Part shown: piece after piece, positions 1-12,395 of the stretch
Layout: each line of letters starts with the position of its first letter
Numbering within the stretch: the stretch's first letter is position 1
Assembly (NCBI RefSeq): GCF_949628265.1
Contig: NC_088789.1
Span: 35,333,883-35,397,882 of the forward strand
DNA: 64,000 nt
Direction of reading: 5' to 3'
Source of the DNA: Cloeon dipterum
Lineage: Eukaryota > Arthropoda > Insecta > Ephemeroptera > Baetidae
Program-made: the position numbers and the translations under genes
The notes under the pieces: model-generated
Seen by the model: only the letters and a program-made list of their open reading frames with translations
Databases searched by the model: none
What the model was told of the DNA's origin: nothing

Positions 1-2056
1 TCTCAGGTAAACTTACACTCGAAAATATGCGCCAAAATCCGCGTCTGCAACAATACACAGTCGAAAATTAACATTAAAATAAATTAGAACACGCTTTTAT
101 CACCTTTTCCTCTTTATCGAAAATTTAAGCAATGACAAATTTACAAATAGGTTCAGGTTCAGGTGGAGCCGGCGAGTTGATTTGCGTGCGGCTGCGAGTG
201 CATTTTTTGTGTTTTTCGTTGGGTCAGGGCGCCGACGAGAGGGCTATACCGCTCGACAATCGTGCGCGCAGCCTGTTCGTTTTTGTTACTCGATTAATAA
301 ACGCGCAGGCAGGCAGGCAGCGACGAAAAGTCTCTCACCTCTCACTCTTCGCTGAGAGAGAAAAGGAGGCAGCCGCAAATAGGTCGTGAGCGAGAGCAAC
401 ACCAGAGAGAAGGACGGATGCGCTCATCTACACCTTTTCCACTCGGCAGTTTTGGTAAGTTTTCCTTTCCAGCACTCTCGTAACTACTTGCCGGATCTGG
501 ATTATTTTTAATCACTAAGCTGAGCCGGAAAGCACCAAAGGCATTTATTTTTTTTAAATGGTATTCCTGCAATTGAAACCAAATTGTTCAGAAATTATTT
601 TTTGGAATAATTTGCGGCTACTTATTATTTTATTTTTAGTGACGTTTTATCTACAGATAATTTTTTTTTATTAAAGGTGTCTCACATTTTCTAATTTGCC
701 CAGAATTGTCTACATATTAAAAATTATAGACTTATTAGGAACAGAATTTGGTAGACTTTTCATATCGAGAAAAGTCCAACTTACAAAATTGCTCGGCTGA
801 TTGTGAGAGCGCTGACCTTGGAAACATTTTATCTGGCCGTGTGCCGTCACCGCAGGAAAGTCTTACATTTGGATTTTATCGCGCCTCGCGTTTCAAAAAG
901 GAGCAGTGAGAATAAAGAGAACAGCATTCATTTCATTCGCGGCTCAATTCGACTGATTCATCCGGACGATTTTCAACCGTTTTGAGACAAGTTGTACAAA
1001 GAAATTAATGTATGTATCTGTGAGGGAAATTTAATTTACGGAAATAACATTAATATAAATTTGCCTTGTTTCGAAATCTCTAGATATTTTAAAATTTAAT
1101 AAAACTTTTCTTTTTGTTTGTGGTAAATTTAACTAAAACCGTTTTGAAGGCATAATTATAAACAGGAATGAATTAGAAATTGGATTTAAAATTTATTTCA
1201 CTAAACCTGAGACAAGAACAGATTTCTGCATGTTGTAAATTTTATCTCTTTTGATGCAACTAGAATTTAATATAAAATTCAAGATTGTTGGAATAGGAAG
1301 AGCGTGTTGCGTTTCAGTTAGATTCATGCAACCTTTTTAAAATAATCAAATTTATGTGTGACCTAAATGCTGCAGCGAATAATTTTTGATAAAATCCAGC
1401 GTACCGCAATCTAGTGCAAGAGTCCGCACATCGGCTGTTTCTATTCCTTTCTTCCGGTGTGACGTATTTACTGGAGAGATATATTTCCGGTTAGTCCAGC
1501 AGTTGCGTTTTCAAACCGAACGAAATAGAGAAGCGGAGGCATCACTACAGTATAAAATTATTTTTGCTTATGCGAGGAAAAAGAGGAGTGCAATAAACTT
1601 ATAAAAATCTTGGGCAGTTTATAGATCACACACAATTTTATTTTTCCAAATTTTTTATTATTGATCCTACAGATGAATAATTTTAAAAAATAGCTGAAAT
1701 TGTAAGCAACGCAGAGACCCACAGACACACAGTGTCCACGAACGTTTCGATTCTTACGCTTCCGGTGTGCAATACTCTGTTTAAGGAAAATTACATTTCC
1801 AACGCGTCGAGCGATGAAAACGTGTATCATGCTACAAGGATGCTGATTTTCCCACTGGAGTGTGTAGCAATATAAATTAAATTAATTACCTTGATTTAAT
1901 TTTTATGATGTCGTACAAAAACAAAAGGTTATTGAATTAATTCCACGATTTTTATTTCACCAAATGTAGATTTTAAAATTTTATTTATCAAGAAAATTTG
2001 TAATCCAATTAGACCCATGTCAGCAAATTTAATCAGGTTGCTGAAAGAGATCTTAA
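1..2056. other. Left flank, no gene recognised
   Basis: No convincing exon was found here on either strand; short open frames lack homologous sequence or splice logic. Two stretches are repeated elsewhere in the lectin array: about 1355-1552 is one copy of the roughly 200-bp upstream module (see 6289-6510), and about 1726-1845 matches 8375-8530, which lies just 3' of CTL-2 as this one lies 3' of CTL-1. The module at 1355 suggests that a further, decayed or out-of-window array member once lay to the left. Confidence 0.5.
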
Positions 2057-5000
2057 TTACCGAAAAGAGAAAACGTGAAATGATTCCAATACCTCGCAAA
2101 GAAAACGAATCGATTTGGAACAGTCCAAGTCATTGAAATCGGTACCCGAGGGATCACTGCCGCTCAGAATCAAGTTGACGCAATTTTCCGAATAGGGCCC
2201 GTTTGGCTCTCCTGCGCGCCAACGCACTTCATTGGCGAACAACGTTCCTGAAGGGCACCAACCGAATTTGTTGACGCATCCCACTCCGATGTCGGTGCCT
2301 GAGGTCCAAACGTTTCCTGCTGGCCAACTAGCGGCTGAAGTTGAGGTCATAATCGATATCTCCTGTAACGTTTCTATTAAAAAACTCACAAATGAATCCG
2401 TTGTGAATGCAAACACGCTCGGCATCCGTCTCGACCGAGACGAGTTTCATTCCAAACGTACAGCACGTGTAGTACGCGTCCTTGTAAGATTTCTGCACAG
2501 AAAACAGGTTTCAATAAATAGTTTTATTAATAAACAGTACCGCATCTTTGTGGAAGAAGTATTTCCGGTTGCAAAACGTTCGGAAATCCCCATCAGGTCC
2601 TTTTTTAAATTAAAATAAGTAAAATTTGTTAAATTTCAAAATTTGTTACCTGACATTGCCGTCAGCTGAGCAGCTTTGGTGGGCTAATCAGTGAAAAAAA
2701 TATTAAAATCTATCCTTAGAATTCTTTATCGTATTTATATACGTCAACCGTGCAGTTGTAGTCATAGCAAGGAACCGAAGTGCACAGTTTCGGCGTCTAA
2801 AGCAAAAAATAAATTAATTTTCTGTCCGATTATCAATATTTTTCTGTACCTGGCAGATAAAGTTGTTCAAATCAGAGCAAGGAGCGTCGTCTATGAAGGC
2901 TGCACTCAGGCCGTAGGACGCGGCCGTTTCGAAGTGCGAATAAACACACCACTGCAGCTCGTTTATGTTGTCAGGCTGATTGGTTTTCCTTTTTAAAAAA
3001 AAAAAAAAAAAAAATTAAAATCCAAACAATTTACGTAAAAAGAACCATTTGGTGTCGTTCAAGAAGAAGGTGGTGCCTGTGGAACAGTAATTGTAGTGGA
3101 AGTTGCAGTTCAGTTGCGTACCGCTCGTCCAAAAATTCTTGTTGTGCTTAAACAAATCTACCCAATAACGAATTAAAACGTGATTTTTCTATTTGCGTAA
3201 AGGGTTCACTATTGTTGTTGTTTAAATTGAAAATGTCCTGCATTTCCTGGTCAGTCGCAATAGAAAGCAGATCCATTCCCAACGTGCAGCAAATGTTGTA
3301 TGCAGCTGCCCAGGACACCTGCTCGTCTTAGTTGATATGTGTTGTTTCAGAAATTGATGTTGAACAAACAAACCGTGGCCTGTGTATAGAAAAGATAGGT
3401 TTTGTCTGTTCCACTTGCATATCGACCGTAGTTAAAGGCATCTGGAATGATTTTTATTCAATTTAAAAGTAGATAATAGATGATTCATACCAAGAAGTTC
3501 TCCTTTGGAGTTGAAAAGATTGTCCTTTAGACAAAACCATGAATTTTATGTGTTTATTTGACATCGGAACTCGCATCACCTGTTTGGCACAAGTAGATTT
3601 ACTTGGGCACGTAGGACTGCAATCTGGTTGACTCCCCTTTGAAACAAAATAATTAATCGCAAAGATTCAATTTCCATGGTACCTCGCAGATGAAGTTTCG
3701 AATCTCTGTGCATTTCTGATCATTGAAAGTCATCAGAGTCGGATCGATTGCCATCTTCATGTCCAAGCAGCGCTCTGTCAGCGGATTGTCGGGCATTGCC
3801 GACTGCCAGTTTGAAAAGTTTTGATAAAGCAGCGTTCTCGAGCCGCAAAATCCGTAGGTGAACTCGCAACCAAATCCATTATTCGTTCCTGACGTCCAGT
3901 AGAAGTTGGTTGTGTCCTTTAATTGGACTGTTAAGTTTTAATAAGCATTTGTTATATTTATTATCAAGTTGTTAATGCCTTTGTTCATGGCAGCCAAGCA
4001 GGATAGTTCTTGAAACGATTCGACGCTCAACAATTGCATTCCGTACTTGCAGCATTCGGTTTGGGCGTCGTTCCAGTTTTTTCCCACCTTGGAAATGAAA
4101 TACTGGCGCCCGCAAGCCGACCTGAACACGCCGTCAGAGTTGCCTGATTTTTAAAATTTAAAATTAAACAGATTTTAAGGAAGTGCTCTGTAAACAAACT
4201 TTGCCAATTCTGTGAATTGCTCATTTTTGTGGCGTCTGGAAGACACGGAGCCGTAGGGCATTCCGGAAATGCACATCCAACAGCTGTGGTCTAAATATGA
4301 TTCGTTTAATAAAAAGCATTAAATTTGTTTTCTAGTGTTTAATACTTACCTCGCAAACGTATCGGGTTTGGTAAGAAGTATCGCAGGGCCTGTCGTTCAT
4401 CGGGACGTTATTGGGTGGCGTGCCTCCTCCCAAGGCAAGTTCCATGCAGTGCTCGTTGTTTTGCCAATTGTCCGGCTGGCCTGGCAAATATTTGAAATCG
4501 GAGGTGAAGTTGATCACCGGCTGGTTCATGCACCAAATGAACTGGCCGCTTGTGTGTACGTTGCTTCCTGCAGTCCACCAGGTGCCACTGAAGCCGTAGT
4601 TGGGGACTGAAAAAAATGGTTTAAACTCTTGTTTTTATGGCAAATTGTTTTAAAACCCGTGAGCATTTTGGCAAAGCACAAATATTCCGCGGCGGTTTCA
4701 AAGGTGACCAGTTTCATGTTCCGCGCGCAGCATTGAGAAGCTGCTGCTGCCCAATCTAACTAAATTTTTGGTTACTTTTGGTATAGCTCGCATAAATTGT
4801 TTAAATTATACTGCGGCATCACTGAAAAAGTACAAGGTGTCACAGGCGATGCGCAATGCTCCTCCTACGGTGGCTCCGACAGATGCTACGTAGAGATCAG
4901 TTAATCAAGATGTTTTTAGAGCAGGGTTACAATTACTGTTTATGTAGTTGCTGGCATCGAGTAACGAAGGCTGTCAATTTTTCAAGCTCAAAAAATATGC

Positions 5001-5695
5001 CGTCAATTATTTTACAAGAATTTACCTGTGTCACACACGTGTATGGCAAGCATGGAGGCGTAGTTGTTGTGGTTGTTGTAGTTGTTGATGTCGTGGTTGT
5101 AGTTGTAGTAGTCGTGGTTGTAGTAGTTGTGGTTGTGGTTGACGTTGAGGTTGAAGTTGTCAATTCGGTCGTGGTTGTATCCTCCACGGTTGTGGGAGGT
5201 GGTGTGGTTGTTGCTTTTTAAATTCGAAAATCAGGAACACATTTAATTCTACATTAAAATTGAAATTTACTGGTTTCCTGGCTGGTTGTGCTGCCGACAA
5301 GCGTAGTGGTTATAATTGCTCTTTTCTTTGTCTGGAGATGTTACAGAAAGTTTCAAGTTTTAATTATTCCAAAACATAAGCCTTTACCGTCAGCAAGCTG
5401 GTTTGCTTGATTGGGGTGGTGGTGGTCGAGTTGCAATCGCCAGGGGTGCCAGAGCAGCATTTTTGGATGTAGACTCTGCGGTTATTAATAACTCGCACTG
5501 CAAAATAGATTGAAAATCCTTCAAATTTTTACAAATTCGAGTTAAACCTACCGATTTCTATACGAAGTATTTTAGGAACAGCCGCAGAAATGATCTGAGG
5601 GGAGAAATTAATCAAACCAAAAATGGCGCACATCGAATTATTACACTTGAATAGAAGAGCAATGCACCTGCCACGAGCACAGGTCTCCACAGCAT
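2057..5695 (-). CDS. CTL-1: secreted mucin-like protein with four C-type lectin domains
   Basis: Twenty-three exons were traced and the frame closes at 822 aa. Exons: 5645-5695, 5552-5594, 5388-5497, 5271-5331, 5026-5213, 4937-4970, 4812-4885, 4657-4759, 4350-4606, 4200-4290, 3979-4143, 3683-3927, 3580-3636, 3491-3524, 3374-3441, 3210-3318, 3046-3157, 2850-2988, 2743-2796, 2650-2683, 2541-2599, 2390-2492, 2057-2334. The start MLWRPVLVAGALLFYSS reads as a signal peptide. A Cys-Cys motif (QKCCSGTPGDCN) precedes a Thr-rich mucin-like exon of about 60 residues ending CLPYTCVTQ. CTLD1 is about residues 163-307 (QPD, then ND before Cys), CTLD2 340-474 (MPD), CTLD3 505-647 (QPD), CTLD4 677-818 (EPN). 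Linkers carry two or three cysteines each. The exon ending at 3979 uses a GC donor. Sugar and calcium binding is a family property; a role in recognition is inferred. Confidence 0.88.
5026..5213 (-). repeat. Thr-codon minisatellite exon of CTL-1
   Basis: Runs of ACN codons on the minus strand (ACA, ACC, ACG, ACT mixed) encode an almost pure Thr tract flanked by PPP/TT and PPCLPYTC. Synonymous mixing of codons argues for selection on a Thr-rich, probably O-glycosylated stalk rather than a simple homopolymer slip. Confidence 0.75.
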
Positions 5696-5852
5696 GTTCA
5701 CCTTCGCAACTGAAATTCAATATCGTCTGGTTTTACGATGCTTACAGATTTTGAAAGGCAACTCAATCGCGCTGGTGAATTGTGCTCATCTGCGTGGCCC
5801 AAATGTTGCTCGATACACCACAGTGAAGTGGAAAAGCCCAGCAAACTAGAAA

Positions 5853-5860
5853 CCGGATGT
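5853..5860. promoter_or_regulatory. ETS-like CCGGATGT motif upstream of CTL-1
   Basis: The octamer lies about 160 bp upstream of the CTL-1 ATG, within a stretch also shared with CTL-2 and CTL-3 (followed by TTTCCATTCTTCC or a near variant). Equivalent sites occur upstream of most other array genes: 12556-12563, 15405-15412, 25997-26004 (ACGGATGT), 30356-30363, 34903-34910, 38997-39004 and 47271-47278 (ACGGATGT). Confidence 0.4.
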
Positions 5861-6288
5861 TTTCATTCTTCCGGTCTGCAACTCTTCACCAGGAACATGA
5901 TTTCGCAAGCAAACTGGACAGCACGCGTTTTCAATAAACAAAACTCGCCTAAATATTAGTGCTTAATTCTTCATTTGGTCAAAAGTCTGAGCGATAGATG
6001 ATCTCAGATAATTAAATGAGGAAATCATTTGAAGGGTTGTGTTTGTAGTAACAACGAACAATATCCATTTTGATGGAATAATTATAAACAGGAATAATCA
6101 AGCAACTAGATTTTAAGTAGATCTTATCTGACTACACCCTATAAAAAGCACAAATTTCTGTTATTAAATATTTTTTTCTATAGATAAACTAGAATTACAT
6201 TGTATACAATTGAAGATATTTGGAACACAAAAAGCATGATTCATCTTACCTTAAAAATAAATTAGATTGCTCCAAATGATTTGGTTTC

Positions 6289-6510
6289 TGCGTGACCTAG
6301 ATGCTGCAGCGAATGATTTTAAATCAAATTCAGTCTAGCACTCCGCGATATCTAGTACAACAGTCAGACGCATAGCGTCCGCACATCGGCAGCTTCCATG
6401 CCATTCATCCGGTTCGTGACGTATTTACTGGAGAGAGATATTTCCGGTTAGAAGCAGTTGCATTTCAAAACAAACGGAATAGAGTAGACGCGGAGACATC
6501 ACCACATAAT
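6289..6510. repeat. Array upstream module (one of seven copies)
   Basis: A ~200-bp block beginning near GACCTA(A/G)ATGCTGCAGCGAAT and containing a TGACGTATTT core and TATTTCCGGTTAG recurs at about 1355-1552, 6289-6510, 7380-7580, 12960-13190, 15828-16045, 16895-17110 and 21383-21610. It lies about 0.6 kb upstream of CTL-1, CTL-2 and CTL-3 and only tens of bp upstream of CTL-4. The CRE-like TGACGT core could be a regulatory site, or the block may simply be carried along with each duplication. Confidence 0.55.
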
Positions 6511-6865
6511 CAGAGGAGATATAGACTTAAAAGAAACTCGGGCAAATCATAAAACTATTCAATAATATTTTTTCTTGATCTTACAGAAATTTTTTTTATT
6601 AAAAAGTTGTGGTTGTGCTCTGGTTTTTAGTGTTTTTCTGAAAGTAACCCCAATGAGCCACAAGTTAAAAATATTCATTACGTAACTCTTGCGTTTCATT
6701 GCGTGGCGCAAGTGGTTAAAAATGACACACTTACTGCGCCGATGAAATTCAATATTATTCGAGTGACTGTAACACAATAAATTAATTTTTTATCGTGTTC
6801 TTTCTTGAGGCCATACTCCTATTTCCGTTCCTAAATCTGTACAAATTTTATTCATAAATATCGTA

Positions 6866-7036
6866 CATCGCAGAGAAAACGAGTCGAATTGTAATTATCG
6901 CACGGCAAAACCAGTTAAAATTGTCGTTTGTGGAGTTGAAGTTGTGGTTGGAGCTAAAGTAGTCGATTCAGTCGTGGTTATAGCCTCAATAACACGGTTG
7001 TGGGAGGTGGTTTCGACGGCACTCATGTTGTTTCTT
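6866..7036 (-). pseudogene. Relic of a lectin array unit (terminal exon joined to mucin exon)
   Basis: At 6866-6900 a remnant of the CTLD4 terminal exon (complement of the FLCE codons) is followed at about 6920-7036 by a piece of the Thr-rich exon, nearly identical in layout to 20770-20850 of CTL-4. Everything between the last exon and the mucin exon is missing, as expected after an internal deletion. The 3'-flank signature of the array (GTGTTCT-TCTTGAGGCCAT type) precedes it at about 6793. Confidence 0.6.
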
Positions 7037-8039
7037 TTTAAATTCAAATTTAAAATATTCTTCGTTAACCTCAATTAAAAAAGATGCTCGTACACCATAC
7101 TAAAAAAGTTTTTCGTTAATTTAATTCAATTATTTCATTTATTTTTTTAAGCACAAGTGAATGAATTTATGTCCGTTTTGAAGGAGTAATTCTTATCAGG
7201 AATAAACATGGAACTCTAAATATCTCACTAAACCCACAAGCACATATTTATTTTATGAAATATATGGGATGACTGATAGAATTGAATATAAAGTTCAGGA
7301 TTGTTGAAATTCGAAGCGCATGTTACGTTTTTGTCTGGATTCATCTTGCCCTTAACAATAATTAGATTGCTTGTATTCTACGAGACCTAAATGCTTTAGA
7401 GAACGATATTATTGACAAAATTCAGCTTAACCACTCCGCTTTCTAGTAGTGCAAGAGTCAGTTTTCATTTTTCCGGTTTGTGAGACGTATTTCTTGAAAG
7501 TGTTTTTCCCCAATAAAAGCCTATAATACCAGTAATTGCATTTTAAAATCAATTGAACTGGGTAAGCGGAGAAATGCATCACTATACCGAGTGAAATAAA
7601 ATGAGTAAAATTTATGCTGACGATAGGAAGCAGGAGAGAGCAAAACACGCGGAATAAAAACCTGGGAAGTTCATAAATTGTACACTATATTGTTTTTCCA
7701 TATTTACACTTTTGGTCGTATAGAAGAAGAATTGAAATAAGTGGCTAAAATTTTATGCCTCGAAAAGACTAGCTCATCATCACACTAAAGGATTAAAAAA
7801 GCTCTGGTTATTTTAATTGCTTTCTGAAACTAATTTATTTAATATTTATAGTTTGGGTCCGAGCCACAAATTAAAATTATTCGTATTGCAACTCTTGCGT
7901 TTCATTGCGTGACGCAAGTAGCATTTCTTCGATTGGAAAGTTATTAAATAATTATTGTAGGTTTTAAAAATGACAAAATTTATGCCCCCGTTGTATTTCA
8001 ATTTTATTTGAGTCAGAATTACAAAATAATTTAATTTTT
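7037..8039. other. Intergenic, array-derived
   Basis: This stretch holds a copy of the upstream module at about 7380-7580 and sequence around 7660-8035 that is repeated at 17180-17570 and in part at 21660-21970. No exon was recognised. Confidence 0.45.
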
Positions 8040-8350
8040 TATCGTGTTCTATCTTGACTCCATGCTTACAATCCCTAAAACATACAGGTTGCTGAACAGG
8101 ATCCGAACGATGTAAATTTCATTTTAAAATATTTTATTTGTTATTGAAAACGACTTGGACTATCACACTGGTGGTTATTGAAATGGGTGGTCGAGCCATC
8201 TCTATTAATAATGTTCAAGTGGCTGTTTTAGCTTGTGTTCAATTTTAAATTTAAAAAAAAAACTGTTGATTTACAATAAAATGTAAAATAATGCTGGTGA
8301 ACACCACTTGGTGTCGTTTCAGTAGAATTTTGTGCCCGTTTTGATAAATT
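8040..8350 (-). pseudogene. Relic of a lectin array unit (pieces of CTLD4 and CTLD3 exons)
   Basis: About 8150-8225 matches the terminal CTLD4 exon of CTL-5 (22100-22180) in degraded form, and 8291-8350 matches the CTLD3 exon that ends in the NDTKW codons (compare 9745-9800). The array 3'-flank signature lies at about 8040-8110. The order is that of a normal unit read on the minus strand but with most exons gone. Confidence 0.55.
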
Positions 8351-8374
8351 TGCTCATTTCGCTGCGAGCTGTCG

Positions 8375-8530
8375 GAAAAGACAGTCACACAGTGTCCATG
8401 CATGTTTCGATTCTTTCGCTTCCTGTGTGCAACTCTGCGTCAGAAAAATTACTTTTCCAACACGTCGAGCGATGGAAACGTATATCATGCTATAGGGAGG
8501 CTAATTTTAATACTTATGAGTATGAAGCAA
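8375..8530. repeat. 3'-flank repeat pair (with 1726-1845)
   Basis: Shares long blocks with 1726-1845, including CACACAGTGTCCA and CACGTCGAGCGATG or close variants. Both copies lie a few hundred bp 3' of a full lectin gene. It probably descends from the duplicated intergenic region rather than a mobile element. Confidence 0.5.
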
Positions 8531-8765
8531 TTTAAATTAAATCATTTAACGTAATTGGATTTTATTTTCACAATTTGTTTCAGAATAAAAAATACATTTT
8601 AGGATGTTGTTCACGGAGATAATTAAATAAATTGCACGATTTGCAGTTCACCAAATAAATGTCGAATTTAATGATTTATTCTCATTATTAATAAAAATTA
8701 ACTGAAAAGGAATTAATTACACCGAAGTCAGCTAATTTAAGCAGGTTGCTAGAGAGAGATTTAAA

Positions 8766-11700
8766 TTACTGAAAATGGAAAACGAGTAACGATGACAATA
8801 CCTCGCAAAGAAAACGTGTTGGTCTATTACAGAACAAGTCAATGAAATAGGTATTCGAGGCATCGCCGTCGTTCACCAACAAGTTGAGGCAATTTTCCTC
8901 ATAGGGCATATTTGGCTCTCCTGCATCCCAAAGCAGTTCACTGGTAGACAAAGTTCCTGAAGGGCACCAACCGAATTTGTTGACGCATCCCACTCCGACG
9001 TCGGTCCCCGAGGTCCAAAGGGAAACACCAGACCAGGACCAACCAGCGGCTGAAATTGAGATCATGATTGATGCCTCCCGTTTCGTTTATTGAAACACCG
9101 ACAGTTGAAGCCGTTGTGTATGCAAACTCGCTCGGCATCCGTCTCGACCGACACGAGTTCCATTCCAAATGTACAGCACGTGTAGTACGCATCTTTGTAA
9201 GACATCTGAACAAAAAACTGGTTTCAAGAAAATTTGTATCGAATTAAAATATCTCGTACCGAACTTTTGTGGTAGAAGTATTTGCGGTCGCAAAACGTTT
9301 TGAACTCCCCATCAGGTCCTTTTTTATTTTATAAAAGTAAAATTTGTTAAATTTCAAAATTTCTTACCTGACATTGCTGTCACCTGAGCAGCTTTGCTGG
9401 GCTAAGTGAAAAGATTATTTAAATGTAAATTAGTATTACTTGAGTGTGCTTACGTCAACCGTGCAGTTGTAGTCATAGCAGGAGACCGAAGTGCACACTT
9501 TTGTCGTCTTAAATATAAAAAACGTAGAATAACCCAATTTTTAGCCAGACTATTTCTGTACCTGGCAAATGAAGTTATTCAAATTAGAGCAAGGGGCGTC
9601 GTCGAGATAGGCTGCACTCAGGCTGTAGGACAGGGCCGTTTCAAAGTGCGAATAAACACAAGACTGCAGCTCGTCTATGTTGTCCGGCTGGTTGGTTTTC
9701 CTTTTCAAAAACAATTAGAATCAAAACAATTTACGTAATAAGAACCATTTGGTGTCGTTCCAGAAGAAGGTGGTTCCTGTGGAACAGTATTTGTAGTGGA
9801 AGTTGCAGTTCAGTTGCGTTCCACTCGTCCAAAACTCGGTGTTGTGCTTGAGCAATTCTTTCCATAAAGGCATTAAAACGAGATTATCTCTCTAGGCATG
9901 TTTAGTTCACTTTTGTTGTTTAAATTGAAGATGACCTGCATTTCCTGGTCAGTATCGATTGAGAGCAGATCCATTCCTAAAGTGCAGCAAGTGTAGTAGG
10001 CCTCTGCCCAGGACACCTGCTTCCCTGTGTTGATTTTTTATGTTAAGAAATTGATGCTGAACAAACAGACCGAGTCTTCCGTGAAGAAAAGATAGGTTTT
10101 ATCTGTTCCGATTGCATATCGACCGTACTTAAAGGCATCTGGAATGATTTCGATTCGAATTTAATAAGAGATAATAACGATTCATACCAAGAAGTTGTCC
10201 TTTCGAATTGAAAAGGTCATCCTTTTAACAAAATCGTGGATATTATTTATATTCATTAAAAATGTGAACTCACCTGTTTCACACAAGTAGATTTACTTGG
10301 GCACGTAGGACTGCAATCTGGTTGACTCCCCTTTGAAACAAAATAATTAATTGTAAAGATTCGATTTCCATGGTACCTCGCAGATGAATTTTCGAATCTC
10401 CGTGCATTTTTGATCGTTGAAAGTCATCAGAGTCGGATCGATTGCCATCTTCATGTCCAAGCAGCGCTCTGTCAGCGGATTGTCGGGCATTGCCGACTGC
10501 CAGTTGGTAAAGTTTTGATAAAGCAGCGTTCTCGAGCCGCAAAATCCGTAGGTGAACTCGCAGCCGAATCCATTATTCGTTCCTGACGTCCAGTAGAAGT
10601 TGGTTGTGTCCTTTAATTGGACTATTAAGTTTTTATTAGAATTTGTTTTATTTATTATCAAGTTGTTAATGCCTTTGTTCATGGCAGCCAAGCAGGATAG
10701 TTCTTGAAACGATTCGACGCTCAACAATTGCATTCCGTACTTGCAACATTCGGTTTGGGCGTCGTTCCAGTTTTTTCCCACCTTGGAAATGAAATACTGA
10801 CGCCCGCAAGCTGACCTGAACACGCCATCGGTGTTTCCTGATATTTAAAATCCAAAATACTAAATAATTCAAAGAAAGGCTGAATAAAAACGTTGCCAAT
10901 TTTGTGAATTGCTGAGTTTAGTGGCGTCTGGTAGACACGGAGCCGTTGGGCATTCTGGACATGCAACAGTCTAATTTATCGTTTTAAAGAAAAGCATTTT
11001 TCTGCAATTTAATGCATACCTCGCAAACGTATCGCGTTTGGTAAGAAGTATCGCAGGGTCTGTCGTTCATTAAGAGGTTTTCGGGTGGCGTGCCTGTTCC
11101 CACGACCATTTCCATGCATTGCTCGTTATTTTGCGAATTATCCGGCTGGCCTGGTCTGAATTTGATATCGGAGCGGACGTTGATCACCGGCTGGTTCATG
11201 CACCAAATAAAGAAGCCGCTTGTGCCTACGTTGCTCCCCGCTGTCCACCAGGTGCCACTGAAGTCGTAGTTGGGATCTAAGAAACAGTAATATAATTCTT
11301 GTTTCTTTAATGGTTAATTCGTTTTAAAACCAGTAAGAATTTCGGAAAAGCACAAGTATTCTTCTGCAGTTTGAAAGGTGACCAGTTTCATATTCCGCGC
11401 GCAGCATTGAGAAGCTGCTGCTGCCCAGTCTAACTGAATTTTTGGTTATTTTCCTTTCGTTGCACAACAAATTATTTCAGTTACTGCAGCATCACTGAAA
11501 AAGTACAAGGTGTCACAGGCGTTGCGCACTACTCCTCCAACGGTGGCTCCGTCAGATGCTAAATAGGGAACTTAATTAATCAAGATATTGTTTGAGCTGG
11601 ATAAGACCTACTGTTTCTGTACTTTCCGGCATCGAGTAACGAAGGCTGTCACATTTTTAGGCTCAAGAGTAGGCCATTAATTTATTAAAAGAATTTACCT

Positions 11701-12395
11701 GAGTCACACACGTGTATGGCAAGCATGGAGGCGGAGTTGTTGTAGTTGATGTTGAAGTAGAGGTTGAAGTTGAGGTTGAAGTCGAGGTTGAAGTCGAGGT
11801 TGAAGTCGAGGTTGAAGTCGAGGCTGAAGTTGAAGTTGAGAATGAAGTTGACGAATCTGTCGCAGTGTTTGCCTCTGCGGTTGTGGGAGGCGGTGTAGTT
11901 GTTTCTTATTCAATTCAAAGTTCGGTTACACATTAAATGCTACATTATTATTAGAATTTACTGGTTTTCTTGCTGGAGGAGCTGCTGACAAGCCTAGTCG
12001 TTAAAATTGCTCTTCTCTTTGTCTTGATGATGTAACAGAAAGATTTAAGTTTGAATAATTCTAAATCTTAATCTCAATTCAAAGCTTACCGTCAGCAAGC
12101 TAGTTTGCTTGATTGGGGTGGTGGTGGTTGAGTTGCAGTCGCCAGGGGTGCCGGAGCAGCATTTTTGGATGAATGCCCTGCGGTTAGTAATCACCCGCAC
12201 TGCAAAATAGATTGAATATGCTTACAATTTTGATTATCTGATTGAAACATACCGATTTCTATACGAAGTATTTTAGGAACAGCCGCTGAAACGACCTAAG
12301 AGGAGAAATAATTCAAACCAAAAAAGGGCACGTCGAGTTTTTACGGTTGAAAAGAGGAGCACTACGCCTACCACAAGCACAGGTCTCCACAGCAT
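8766..12395 (-). CDS. CTL-2: secreted mucin-like protein with four C-type lectin domains
   Basis: Exon plan as in CTL-1. Key exons: mucin 11699-11904, CTLD1 core 11020-11276, CTLD2 core 10377-10621, CTLD3 core 9562-9700, CTLD4 terminal 8766-9049. Signal start is MLWRPVLVVGVVLLFST. The mucin exon is dominated by alternating Thr-Ser. Motifs are QPD (CTLD1), MPD (CTLD2), QPD (CTLD3), EPN (CTLD4), each with ND or DD before the last cysteines. CTLD4 has a short insertion (GWSWSGVSLWTSG) next to its first core strand compared with CTL-1. The intron between the two CTLD2 exons, bounded by a GC donor and TAG acceptor, happens to be open in frame, so an unspliced form would still be translatable. An ETS-like motif lies about 160 bp upstream. 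Confidence 0.85.
11761..11850 (-). repeat. 12-bp tandem repeat coding Thr-Ser in CTL-2
   Basis: About six near-exact copies of the 12-mer GAGGTTGAAGTC (plus strand) run in tandem; on the coding strand each gives T-S-T-S. The perfect copies suggest recent slippage or unequal exchange within the mucin exon. Confidence 0.8.

Noticed and set aside
132-389. 85-codon frame near the left edge
   Set aside because: No homology, low-complexity basic composition and no splice partner; probably chance.
3035-3045. Donor at TTTTTAC/GTAAAT for the CTL-1 exon ending at 3046
   Set aside because: It would shift the frame into a stop in the next exon; the donor right after AAATG keeps phase 2, and CTL-10 shows a clear GTGAGA there.
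10347-10823. CTL-2 CTLD2 as a single uninterrupted exon
   Set aside because: The frame is open, but the same place in the paralogs has splice sites and, in CTL-1 and CTL-4, in-frame stops; the inserted residues are also absent from the domain in those copies.
11761-11850. CRISPR-like regular short repeats
   Set aside because: The 12-bp units are contiguous with no spacers and lie in frame inside a eukaryotic Thr/Ser-rich exon.
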